Assembly (NCBI GenBank): GCA_963668365.1
Contig: OY764266.1
Span: 2,604,001 to 2,668,000, forward strand
DNA from: VXNE01 sp963668365
GTDB taxonomy: Bacteria; Pseudomonadota; Gammaproteobacteria; Pseudomonadales; Azotimanducaceae
Direction: 5' to 3'
DNA length: 64,000 nt
Shown here piece after piece: positions 27,828 to 35,745 of the stretch; within the stretch, counting starts at the first letter, position 1; each line of letters opens with the position of its first letter. The notes beneath the pieces were generated by a model that worked only from the letters and a program-made list of their open reading frames with translations, was not told the origin of the DNA and ran no database searches. The position numbers and the translations under genes are program-made.

Positions 27828-27865
27828 GCTTGGCAACGATTCTCGGCGCTGTCGCGCCGCGCGGT

Positions 27866-28315
27866 TCAGGCGTGTTTTCTCGCGGCCAGCTTGGTCGCGA
27901 TGAAGTCCTCGTGGCTGAGATAGAGCAGGTCCGCGATCCGGCGTATGGCGTGCTCCTCGTAGCGGTGCTGCTCGCCGCTGAAGCGGGTCAGCCGCCACAG
28001 CTCCATGAGCAACGCGGTCTTTTCTTCCATGGTGAGCGCGTCGTTCAGGGTGCGCGTGAACGGGAACAGGCCGGTGCTCTCGTCGTGGTCGTCCCTGGCT
28101 CGGCGAATCAGCGCCTCTATCGCGCCGTCTTCCATGTCGTAGAGCGACTTGAGAGTGCGTCGCATGGCGTCGAGTTCACGCGGTTCGATCTCGTGGTCGG
28201 CCCACGCCACCTCCAGAAGCAGCATGGCGGCAGCCTGCGCGACAGAAACCGCTTCGTCGGGGACGCTTGATGCCGCCGTCTGCTGCCGGACAAGCTGTCT
28301 CAGCTTTTCAAACAT
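27866..28315 (-). CDS. TerB-like (tellurite resistance/DjlA N-domain type) protein
   Basis: A 149-residue all-helical protein of the TerB family. It contains AAAMLLLEVAWADHEIEPRE, which holds the acidic metal-site pattern of the family, and further helices LTMEEKTALLMELWRLTRF and ISLAD-like IRRIADLLYLSHEDF. Function is unknown; members are linked to membrane or stress functions. It lies just right of the MITE, divergent from lpxC, with a 148-bp AT-rich gap between. Confidence 0.8.
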   Translation of the reverse strand: MFEKLRQLVRQQTAASSVPDEAVSVAQAAAMLLLEVAWADHEIEPRELDAMRRTLKSLYDMEDGAIEALIRRARDDHDESTGLFPFTRTLNDALTMEEKTALLMELWRLTRFSGEQHRYEEHAIRRIADLLYLSHEDFIATKLAARKHA

Positions 28316-28386
28316 CGACCGGGTCCATGTTGTTGGCCAGCATCCGCAGATTCCCCATCTTTTTCCGTTTTTTTCTCCATTTTTCC

Positions 28387-28415
28387 TTCATTTTGATATT
28401 TCTTGCGTTTATCAT
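28387..28415 (+). promoter_or_regulatory. Possible lpxC promoter
   Basis: A T-rich tract (28356-28400) precedes TATCAT at 28410-28415, with TTCATT 17 bases upstream of it. The -10 box is good, the -35 weak. It lies about 50 bp before lpxC. Confidence 0.3.
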
Positions 28416-28463
28416 GTGTGCACTTGGCCGAAAGCTAAGCATGCCTACCGGACAAACCAAATA

Positions 28464-29369
28464 ATGCTAAGTCAAAAAACCATTCGCGCTCCCGTGCACG
28501 CCATCGGAATCGGCGTGCACTCGGGCAGAAACGTGCGCATGACGCTTCGCCCTGCCGACGCCGATACCGGGGTCCGTTTCATTCGCACCGATATCAGGAA
28601 TTCCCGCCCCGTCCGCGCCCTCGTACAGAATGTATCGGACACGACCTTGTCCACCAGCATAATTCAGGATGGTGTGCAGGTTGCGACGGTGGAACACCTG
28701 ATGTCGGGCCTGTGGGGCCTCGGAATCGACAATGTCCTGGTCGAGCTTTCCGGTGAGGAAGTGCCGATCATGGATGGAAGCGCCGCGCCGTTCGTCAACC
28801 TGATCCGGAGCGTTGGCATCGAGGAATTGCCCGCCGCCAAGAAGCTGTTGCGGATCACGCGCAAGATCATGGTGTCCCAAGGCGAGGCCTGGGCGTCCCT
28901 CGCGCCCTACAACGGGTTCAAGGCCGCCTATACCTTCGTCAAGGACAATCCGGTCTACAGGCGGTACCCGAAGTTCGCGGAACTCGACTTCGCGCACAAC
29001 TCGTACATCAACGAGGTCAGCCGTGCGCGATCGTTTGGCGAAGTTGAAGAACTCGAGCAAGCCCAGGCCATCAACCGATGCCTCGGTTCGAGTCTCGAAA
29101 ACGCCGTGGGCATCGACGGTCGCGGCGTCATGAACGCGGGCGGCCTGCGCTACGAGGACGAATTCGTCAAGCACAAGGTGCTCGACGCCATCGGCGACCT
29201 CTACCTGCTCGGCCGGCCGGTCATCGGTGCGTTCGAAGGCTACATGTCGGGCCACGCGCTCAACAACAAGCTTGCCCGCGCGCTCCTGCGGGTCGATGAC
29301 GCATGGGAACTGGTGACGGGAGACGAAGCGGAGGTCATGGACGACGTCGCGGCTGCGAACATCGTCTGA
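28464..29369 (+). CDS. lpxC: UDP-3-O-acyl-N-acetylglucosamine deacetylase
   Basis: Zinc deacetylase of 301 residues catalysing the committed step of lipid A synthesis. Family marks are IGIGVHSGRNVRMTL near the start, VATVEHLMSGLWGLGIDN (zinc-ligand His), and FVKHKVLDAIGDLYLLG (the other zinc His and Asp). GYMSGHALNN carries the catalytic-site His. The ATG at 28464 gives the standard N-terminus. Here it stands alone rather than after ftsZ, as in many lineages with a broken dcw cluster. Confidence 0.95.
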   Translation: MLSQKTIRAPVHAIGIGVHSGRNVRMTLRPADADTGVRFIRTDIRNSRPVRALVQNVSDTTLSTSIIQDGVQVATVEHLMSGLWGLGIDNVLVELSGEEVPIMDGSAAPFVNLIRSVGIEELPAAKKLLRITRKIMVSQGEAWASLAPYNGFKAAYTFVKDNPVYRRYPKFAELDFAHNSYINEVSRARSFGEVEELEQAQAINRCLGSSLENAVGIDGRGVMNAGGLRYEDEFVKHKVLDAIGDLYLLGRPVIGAFEGYMSGHALNNKLARALLRVDDAWELVTGDEAEVMDDVAAANIV

Positions 29370-29493
29370 ACACGCCGAGGCTCCTGTTGGAGCCACCTTA
29401 CCTGACCGACAGTCTTGTCGCGATGCGGACCATCGCCGGGCGGGCGCCGTCGTTCCCCTATAATATCGGTCGATTCCGCTGTCCGTATTCCGG

Positions 29494-30999
29494 ATGACTG
29501 TTCGCACCCGCGTCGCGCCTTCGCCCACCGGCGACCCCCATGTGGGCACCGCCTACGTGGCGCTGTTCAACTGGGTCTTCGCCCGCCGCCACGGCGGCCG
29601 GTTCATCCTGCGGATCGAAGATACCGACAGGGAGCGATCCGACGTTGCATCGGAGTCCATGATCATGGACGCGCTGCGATGGACGGGCATCGAGTGGGAC
29701 GAGGGTCCGGACCGGGGAGGGCCCTGCGGTCCCTACCGGCAAAGCGAGCGCGTGGACATCTATCGCCGCCACGCGCAACGTCTCGTGGACGAGGACAGGG
29801 CCTTTTACTGCTTCTGCACGCCCGATCGCCTGGATGCGTTGCGGCGCGCGCAGCGCCAACGCGGCGAGACGTCCCGCTACGACGGTCTGTGCGCGGGTCT
29901 GGACCCGGCGGTCGCCGCCTCCCGGGCGGAGGCGGGTGAGCCGCACGTCGTGCGCATGCGAGTGCCGTCGGACGGCGCCTGCCGTTTCGAGGACCGGCTG
30001 CGCGGCGCGATCGAGATTCCCTGGTCCCAGGTCGACATGCAGATCCTGCTGAAGAGCGACGGGTTCCCCACCTACCACCTCGCTGTCGTTGTTGACGACC
30101 ATCTGATGGGCATCACTCATGTCCTGCGCGGCGATGACTGGATCACCTCGATGCCGAAGCACGAGCTCCTCTATCGCCACTTCGGCTGGGATATGCCGGA
30201 GCACGCGCACCTGCCGCTCCTGCGCAACCCGGATCGGAGCAAGCTGTCCAAGCGCAAGAACCCGACGAGCCTGCATTACTTTCGCGATGTCGGCTATCTG
30301 CCCGAAGCGCTTCTGAACTATCTCGGCCTGATGGGGTGGTCGATGCCGGATGAGCGCGAGCTATTCAGCGTTGACGAAATGATCGCGGAATTCGATCTGG
30401 ACCGCGTCTCCACGGGCGGGCCGGTCTTCGGTCTGGAAAAGCTCAACTGGCTGAACGGCCAGTACATCCGCAACCTGTCGCCGGCAGAGTTCGCCGACCG
30501 GGTCGGACAGTGGGCGCTCAACCGCGACCGGCTCGAGCGCCTTGTGCCGATGATCCAGTCCCGCACCGAGCGCCTGATCGACCTCGCCCCCCAGGTCGAC
30601 TACCTGTTGGGCGAGCGCCGGGCGCTGTCCGCGGATCTGTTCCAGCACAGGACGTTGACCGAAGAGGACTGCAAGCGCGTCCTGCACCACGCTCTCGCCA
30701 TGATGACGACGCTGCGGGCCTGGGATGGCAGCGAACTGATGCGGGAATGCAGGGCGCTGTCCGAGAAGATGGACATCAAGCTGCGCGACTTCCTGTTTCC
30801 ACTGTTCGTGGCGGTCTCCGGTCGCGCGACGGCGCTGCCGCTGTTCGACTCCATGGCGTTTCTCGGCGCGGACCTGACGCGCATCCGCCTGCGCTCGGCG
30901 ATAGTCGCCCTTGGCGGCATATCGAAAAAAGCCGCGAAGCGGCTGGACAGGGATTTCGCGGCCCTCCGCGCCGTCGCCCGTTCCGGCGCGGAGGACTGA
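29494..30999 (+). CDS. gltX: Glutamate--tRNA ligase
   Basis: Class I aminoacyl-tRNA synthetase of 501 residues. The HIGH motif appears as APSPTGDPHVGTA and the KMSKS motif as SKLSKRKNPTS (~residue 250). FILRIEDTDRERS and GLMGWSMPDE also match. The C-terminal anticodon-binding region is present. It lies 125 bp after lpxC; a small hairpin (29379-29394, GGCTCC/GGAGCC) between them has no T-run and is a weak terminator candidate. Confidence 0.94.
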   Translation: MTVRTRVAPSPTGDPHVGTAYVALFNWVFARRHGGRFILRIEDTDRERSDVASESMIMDALRWTGIEWDEGPDRGGPCGPYRQSERVDIYRRHAQRLVDEDRAFYCFCTPDRLDALRRAQRQRGETSRYDGLCAGLDPAVAASRAEAGEPHVVRMRVPSDGACRFEDRLRGAIEIPWSQVDMQILLKSDGFPTYHLAVVVDDHLMGITHVLRGDDWITSMPKHELLYRHFGWDMPEHAHLPLLRNPDRSKLSKRKNPTSLHYFRDVGYLPEALLNYLGLMGWSMPDERELFSVDEMIAEFDLDRVSTGGPVFGLEKLNWLNGQYIRNLSPAEFADRVGQWALNRDRLERLVPMIQSRTERLIDLAPQVDYLLGERRALSADLFQHRTLTEEDCKRVLHHALAMMTTLRAWDGSELMRECRALSEKMDIKLRDFLFPLFVAVSGRATALPLFDSMAFLGADLTRIRLRSAIVALGGISKKAAKRLDRDFAALRAVARSGAED

Positions 31000-31179
31000 C
31001 GAGCCCCGTTGGGGATCCGCGAAGCGGATGCCCGAGTCTCTCGCCTGGCGTCGGGTTCCAGAACCCCCAGGGCCTCTCGGTTGAAGAACCGGATGCTCGA
31101 TGGCGCTACGCATGCGTTGGACGAGCCTGCCCATCATTGTCCTTGTAAATTATCCGTGAAGTAGACAATATACACTAAT

Positions 31180-32352
31180 ATGATTCCTAGAATGCTTCGC
31201 GATGATGTTCTTGACGCGCTGGAAATGCAGGCAGCCGTCGCTATTGTCGGCCCGCGACAATCGGGCAAGACTACGCTGGCACTTGACATCGGCGAGCGGC
31301 GTGACGCGATCTACCTCGATCTTGAGGATCGTGATGACCGTAATCGCTTGGCAGAACCCGTTTTGTACCTCGATAGCGTCGAGGACCGCCTCGTGATTCT
31401 CGACGAGATTCATCGCGCTCCGGAACTGTTTCAAACCATGCGGGGCGTGATCGACCGCGGGCGCCGCCAGGGAAAGGGCGTGGGTCGTTTTCTCATTCTG
31501 GGATCGGCATCGATTGATCTCCTGCGGCAATCCGGCGAATCGCTTGCTGGCCGGGTCTCCTATCTCGATCTGACCCCTCTGTCGCCGATCGAAGTGGAGG
31601 ACGGACGCGCTGCCAGAGAGCGGCTCTGGTTGCGCGGCGGATTCCCGATGAGCTACCTCGCTCCCGACGATGAAGCGAGCCTGACCTGGCGCAAGGACTT
31701 CATCAGGACTTATCTGGAGCGTGATGTTGCCGAATTCGGGCCGCGCGTCCCTGCCGCCGTCCTGGAAAGACTCTGGACGATGCTCGCTCACCGGCAGGGA
31801 GCGCTTTTGAACGCCTCGGCATTGGCGCATGCGCTGGAAGTGAGCCCCCAATCGGTCACGCGATACGTCGACCTGCTGGTAGATCTGCTGCTTGTCAGGC
31901 GTCTCCCGCCCTTGCGGGCGAACGTTGGCAAGCGCCTCGTAAAGTCGCCCAAGGTCTACGTTCGTGACAGCGGCCTGGTGCATGCACTGCTAGGCATTCC
32001 GTCTTCGGATGCACTCGCCGGACACCCGGTGGTCGGCCAGAGTTGGGAAGGCTTCGCCGTCGAGACTCTTCTGGGGTCACTGCGCTGGCCGGCCCTGGCG
32101 TCCTTCTACCGCACCAGCGGCGGGGCGGAGATCGACCTTGTCATCGAATTCGGGAGTGGCGAGATGTGGGCGATCGAGGTCAAGCGCTCCCTTGCGCCCA
32201 AGGTCAGTCGCGGTTTTCACTCGGCCTGCGAGGTCATAAGGCCGGCCCGCGCTATCGTCGTTCACGCTGGCGACGACCGCTTTCCAGTCTCTGGACGCAC
32301 GGAAGCCGTTGGTCTTCGGGAACTAGCGTTGGAGCTTCGCGACAGGTCGTAG
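31180..32352 (+). CDS. AAA ATPase with DUF4143 domain
   Basis: A 390-residue protein with an N-terminal ATPase of the AAA_14 type: Walker A GPRQSGKTTLA (~residue 24), Walker B LVILDEIHRAPE, and LILGSASIDLLRQ. A DUF4143 domain follows from ~residue 190 with SFVRDSGLVHALLG-like RDSGLVHALLG and a PD-(D/E)xK-like EIDLVIEF...AIEVKRS segment. Such proteins are common, scattered and of unknown role; some lie in mobile or toxin-linked loci. It begins 180 bp after gltX behind an AT-rich stretch and precedes tRNA-Ala. Confidence 0.82.
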   Translation: MIPRMLRDDVLDALEMQAAVAIVGPRQSGKTTLALDIGERRDAIYLDLEDRDDRNRLAEPVLYLDSVEDRLVILDEIHRAPELFQTMRGVIDRGRRQGKGVGRFLILGSASIDLLRQSGESLAGRVSYLDLTPLSPIEVEDGRAARERLWLRGGFPMSYLAPDDEASLTWRKDFIRTYLERDVAEFGPRVPAAVLERLWTMLAHRQGALLNASALAHALEVSPQSVTRYVDLLVDLLLVRRLPPLRANVGKRLVKSPKVYVRDSGLVHALLGIPSSDALAGHPVVGQSWEGFAVETLLGSLRWPALASFYRTSGGAEIDLVIEFGSGEMWAIEVKRSLAPKVSRGFHSACEVIRPARAIVVHAGDDRFPVSGRTEAVGLRELALELRDRS

Positions 32353-32453
32353 TCTCCGCGTGTCGCCTGCGCATCGCGTTGAAGGTCGACGAACGGGTGC
32401 CCGTTCGATCAATGAAGTCGAACGCGAGTCGTCGGACAAGCGTGAGGCAAAAA

Positions 32454-32481
32454 TTGACACCAGGGGCGGGGCGCATATCAT
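32454..32481 (+). promoter_or_regulatory. Sigma-70 promoter of tRNA-Ala
   Basis: TTGACA at 32454-32459 and TATCAT at 32476-32481 with a 16-base spacer, ending 38 bp before the tRNA. The -35 box is a perfect consensus, and the -10 matches four of six positions. Confidence 0.65.
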
Positions 32482-32519
32482 CGCGCGCCTGACGTCGTGT
32501 GAAACGCACGATGTCACTT

Positions 32520-32595
32520 GGGGCCATAGCTCAGCTGGGAGAGCGCCACAATGGCATTGTGGAGGTCGCCGGTTCGATCCCGGCTGGCTCCACCA
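32520..32595 (+). tRNA. tRNA-Ala (GGC)
   Basis: 76 bases with CCA encoded. The acceptor stem GGGGCCA/TGGCTCC includes the G3:U70 pair that identifies alanine tRNA. The anticodon stem CCACA/TGTGG encloses the loop ATGGCAT, giving anticodon GGC. The T-arm holds GGTTCGATCCC. Confidence 0.97.
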
Positions 32596-32744
32596 AACCT
32601 ATGTCTTCTACGTCCCGCCCGCTCCGGGGCAGCCCGTCGTGTCGCCGGGCGCCGGCGTTTGTTGAGGGCCTGATGGTGTCGGCTGCCGTGGTCGTCCGAC
32701 GATTTCAAGCAACTCTCGCGGCAGGGGCTGCCTTGATTCCGACA

Positions 32745-33025
32745 TCAGGCTCTTGAACCGTGCCCCTGGGCGACAAGCCGTGCCAGCCAGTCGTCGTCCA
32801 GATGACTCGCCCGCCGTGTAGATCGCTCCCTTGCCATGCGTTCCGCTTCGTCCCGCGCGCCAGCGCGCACTGCCGCAGAGATTGCGAGGTCGATGAAGAC
32901 ATCGCGTTGCGCGTGACTCCCGCCGAGCCGTTCCAGATCGGACATGGCCAGACCCATCCGCTCCCGCGCGGGTTCATGCTGTCCGCGCCCGTATGCGGCG
33001 ATGGCATCGGACACGAGCGATATGG
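32745..33025 (-). pseudogene. 3' remnant of a TTC38-like tetratricopeptide gene
   Basis: About 93 codons read as the C-terminal end of a tetratricopeptide-38-like protein: AIAAYGRGQHEPARERMG, LERLGGSHAQRDVFIDLAIS, RAGARDEAERMARERS and a stop at 32745. The GGSHAQRDVF motif is characteristic of that family. The homologous frame has no start or N-terminus here; it abuts the PHP gene stop. It is therefore a truncated leftover, located between tRNA-Ala and the PHP gene. Confidence 0.65.
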
Positions 33026-33655
33026 CTACGCGCCGACGGATATCGCTTCGAATTCCTCGGCGCGTAGCGCTTCGACCAACTCCGCTTCCGACGCCACGGG
33101 ATTCGGGAAGCGTGTCGCGCAGCGTCCGATCTGGCTGACGATGTGCGCGTCGCTGCCGCCGATACCCAGATAGTCGAAGCGATCCGCCATGCGACGGGCG
33201 ATGTCGTCCTCGTCGCCGCGGCTGCCGCCGTTCCTGACCTCTACGATGCGCACGCCCTTCGGAGCGCCCAGGTCGTCGATATGCGCGCTCATTCCGACGC
33301 GCTTGCGCCCCGGATGGCATGGCACGGCGACGGCCTGGTGGCGGTCGCAGGCGACGATGACGTCTTCCAGGGCCAGTTCGATGGATGCAAAGTCGAACTC
33401 CCGGGTCAGGGGTTCGGTCACGCCGAACACGAGCACGTGGCCGTACTCGGTTTCGACTTCGCTGCCCTTCAGGATGACCAGCCCGAACTGCTCGGCGAGT
33501 CCGGAGTAGTCGGACTCGAAGTCGAACTGGCGGTGTTCGGTGAGCACGAATCCGTCGATGCCGATGTTGCGCGAATGAATCCATTGGCAATAGTTGCGCA
33601 CCTTCGCGCGCCCGTCGTCGGATTTGACCGAGTGCGCGTGGAGGTCGAGGATCAC
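33026..33655 (-). CDS. PHP-domain metal-dependent phosphoesterase
   Basis: A 209-residue PHP-domain protein. Metal-ligand motifs visible are the initial LDLHAHS, VLTEHRQ around residue 37, KGSEVETEYGH, AVPCHPGRK and IGGSDAH. The likely reaction is phosphoester hydrolysis with a cluster of divalent metals; the substrate is unknown. The GTG at 33655 overlaps the coaE stop (GTGA) and places the HAH motif at the usual N-terminus. A longer ATG start at 33691 would overlap coaE by 40 bp. Confidence 0.82.
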   Translation of the reverse strand: MILDLHAHSVKSDDGRAKVRNYCQWIHSRNIGIDGFVLTEHRQFDFESDYSGLAEQFGLVILKGSEVETEYGHVLVFGVTEPLTREFDFASIELALEDVIVACDRHQAVAVPCHPGRKRVGMSAHIDDLGAPKGVRIVEVRNGGSRGDEDDIARRMADRFDYLGIGGSDAHIVSQIGRCATRFPNPVASEAELVEALRAEEFEAISVGA

Positions 33656-34263
33656 GATGCGCAGGCTCCGGTCGATGTCACGCGCGCCCACTCGGTGTCC
33701 AGCCGTGCGCGCATCGCGGCTTCGGCCCCCGAGTTGTCGACAGCGACATCGGCGAGCGCGATACGTTCCGCGTTGGAAAGTTGCGCGTCCATGCGCGCCT
33801 GGACGGCCGACCGGTCCAGGCCGTCGCGTTCCATGGCCCGCTGCACGGCGATTTCCGGCTCGACCGTGACCACCCAGGTTTCGTCCACGGCATCCTGCCA
33901 GCCGGCCTCGAACAGCACTGCCGCTTCAAGGACGACAACTGTGCCGGCGTCTGTCTCCCGAACGGCCGCGATCTCGACTTCGGCGAGGCGACGGATTTCG
34001 GGCCACATGATGTCGGTGAGTTGCTTCATCGCGGCGGGATCTCCAAACACCTTGCCGCCGAGGGCCCTGCGGTCGAGTTGACCGTCGGTCCCGCGAACCT
34101 CCTCGCCGAAGGTTGCCAGCACGGCCTTGTATGCGTCGGTATCCGGCTCGTAGGCGCGGTGGCCGAGCGCATCCGCATCGATCACGCGCGCGCCGAGGGA
34201 TGCGAGGTGGCGGGCGGCAGTGGACTTCCCCGATGCGATGCCCCCGGTCAAGCCGATGACCAA
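33652..34263 (-). CDS. coaE: Dephospho-CoA kinase
   Basis: Final enzyme of coenzyme A synthesis, 203 residues. It shows P-loop GLTGGIASGKSTAARHL at the N-terminus, then VIDADALGH with the catalytic Asp. VVVLEAAVLFEAGW follows, and a lid region with RMDAQLSN. The start is a TTG at 34263 preceded by GGGGAG. It is divergent from the ferredoxin gene, with a 46-bp gap. Confidence 0.93.
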   Translation of the reverse strand: MVIGLTGGIASGKSTAARHLASLGARVIDADALGHRAYEPDTDAYKAVLATFGEEVRGTDGQLDRRALGGKVFGDPAAMKQLTDIMWPEIRRLAEVEIAAVRETDAGTVVVLEAAVLFEAGWQDAVDETWVVTVEPEIAVQRAMERDGLDRSAVQARMDAQLSNAERIALADVAVDNSGAEAAMRARLDTEWARVTSTGACAS

Positions 34264-34309
34264 GCCGGACTCCCCGAAAAGAGGCCATGTTAGCGGTTAC
34301 AATGCAGTT

Positions 34310-34642
34310 GTGAAACGACCCGGGATTGTCTTCGTCCATTCGGACGGCCGCCGGCAGACACTTGCTGCAAACATCGGGGATTCCATCATGGATTGCGCGC
34401 TCGACAACGGCGTGGCGGGGATCGAAGCGCAGTGCGGCGGCGCGTGCCTGTGTTCGACGTGCCATTGCTACGTCGAAGCGCCCTGGCTCGGCAGGCTGCC
34501 CTCGATGATCGACGACGAGCAGGCGCTCCTGCGGTACCTCGACGACTGCCGCGACAACAGCAGGCTGTCGTGCCAGGTGTTCATGACCGAATCCCTCGAC
34601 GGCATCATCGTCCATATCCCGGAAAGGCAATGGAATCAATGA
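34310..34642 (+). CDS. 2Fe-2S ferredoxin, adrenodoxin type
   Basis: A 110-residue electron carrier. The cluster ligands are in QCGGACLCSTCHCYV (C-x4... C-xx-C arrangement) and a fourth in RLSCQV. This spacing is that of vertebrate-type/Fdx ferredoxins used in Fe-S assembly or with P450 enzymes. The start is a GTG at 34310. pyrF follows 18 bp downstream, so the two are likely co-transcribed without an evident functional link. Confidence 0.9.
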   Translation: MKRPGIVFVHSDGRRQTLAANIGDSIMDCALDNGVAGIEAQCGGACLCSTCHCYVEAPWLGRLPSMIDDEQALLRYLDDCRDNSRLSCQVFMTESLDGIIVHIPERQWNQ

Positions 34643-34660
34643 TCGCGTCCGACTTCCCGC

Positions 34661-35497
34661 ATGAAATCTCGAGCTGAGGACGTGGTGCGCTCTCACTTTC
34701 GTGAGCAAATGGAAAGCTCCTGGGAACGCTCCGGCGGATTCCTTTGCGCGGGGCTCGATCCCGACCTTGAACGCGTGCGGGAACTCATGCCCGGGCGCGA
34801 GCGTCCGATACTCGACTTCTGCCGCGCCATCGTCGATGTCACCGCAGACCTCGTTTGCGCCTACAAGCCGCAGATCGCGTTCTTTTCGGCGTGCGGCGCG
34901 GAGCGTGACCTCGAAGCACTCATCGCGTACATCCACGCGTCGCATCCCGGCATCCCCGTGATCCTCGATGCCAAGCGCGGCGACATGGGGTCCACCGCGG
35001 AGCAGTACGCCAAGGAGGCATTCGAGCGCTACGACGCGGACTGTGTCACGGTCAATCCCTATCTTGGATGGGAGAGCATTGCGCCGTACCGGTCCTATGG
35101 CGGTCGAGGCGTGGCGCTGGTCTGCCGTACGAGCAATCCGGACAGCGGCTGGCTGCAGGAGTTTCCGCGGGAGGATCCAATGTACCTGCGCATCGCCCGG
35201 GCCGCCGCCGAGCGGGACGAAGGCGACCTGATGCTGGTAGTCGGCGCGACATATCCCAATCAGTTGACAGCGGTGCGGGAAGCCGCGGGGGATATACCCC
35301 TGCTGGTCCCGGGGGTCGGCGCTCAGGGCGGCGACCCGGCTGCGGTTCGACGCTGCGTGGCGTCGAACGGCCGGGGCCTGGTAGTGAGCGCGTCTCGCAG
35401 CATCATTTATGCCGGCGGTGTCGCTGACTTCGCCGACGCGGCGCGTGCGAGCGCAGAACGTTTGTACGAAAAGGTTCGCATACCGGCGCACGCCTAG
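34661..35497 (+). CDS. pyrF: Orotidine 5'-phosphate decarboxylase, type 2
   Basis: Pyrimidine biosynthesis enzyme of 278 residues converting OMP to UMP. The active-site motif VILDAKRGDMGSTAEQYA with the catalytic Asp-Lys-Asp triad and the C-terminal LLVPGVGAQGG and SASRSIIYA phosphate-binding loops are typical of the longer type 2 group. The stop codon at 35495-35497 touches the left end of a palindromic repeat element. Confidence 0.93.
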   Translation: MKSRAEDVVRSHFREQMESSWERSGGFLCAGLDPDLERVRELMPGRERPILDFCRAIVDVTADLVCAYKPQIAFFSACGAERDLEALIAYIHASHPGIPVILDAKRGDMGSTAEQYAKEAFERYDADCVTVNPYLGWESIAPYRSYGGRGVALVCRTSNPDSGWLQEFPREDPMYLRIARAAAERDEGDLMLVVGATYPNQLTAVREAAGDIPLLVPGVGAQGGDPAAVRRCVASNGRGLVVSASRSIIYAGGVADFADAARASAERLYEKVRIPAHA

Positions 35498-35739
35498 CCC
35501 GCATATGTCACCAAGGCGCTTGTCGGATCAACAAAGGTGATTGCATTTCAATGAGGCGTGTTCCATTTTCGACGGTCGCGCCGGAAACAGACGGCGCTGC
35601 CGCGCCCTCGCTGGTCTTTTGCCCGCGCGGGCGTCCATGCTCGCTGCACCATAAGTGACGGCTATGCTTCCGCTCGCGAGCACGCCCACGCGGGCAAAAT
35701 CCTGCGCGATCATCGCGGCCCTTGGTGACGCATGCGGGC
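35498..35739. repeat. Palindromic repeat element, copy A (242 bp)
   Basis: The ends form inverted repeats: CCCGCATATGTCACCAAGG on the left and its near complement CCTTGGTGACGCATGCGGG on the right. A second inverted pair inside reads TTTTGCCCGCGCGGGCG and CGCCCACGCGGGCAAAA. Copy B at 40406-40686 has the same ends and the same left and right thirds, in the same orientation. No protein is encoded. It resembles a MITE or large REP-like element. Confidence 0.8.
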
Positions 35740-35745
35740 TAGCGC

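Noticed and set aside
27566..27828. Short open frames inside the MITE
   Set aside because: They occur on both strands of a nested palindrome, so they are consequences of the symmetry and not genes.
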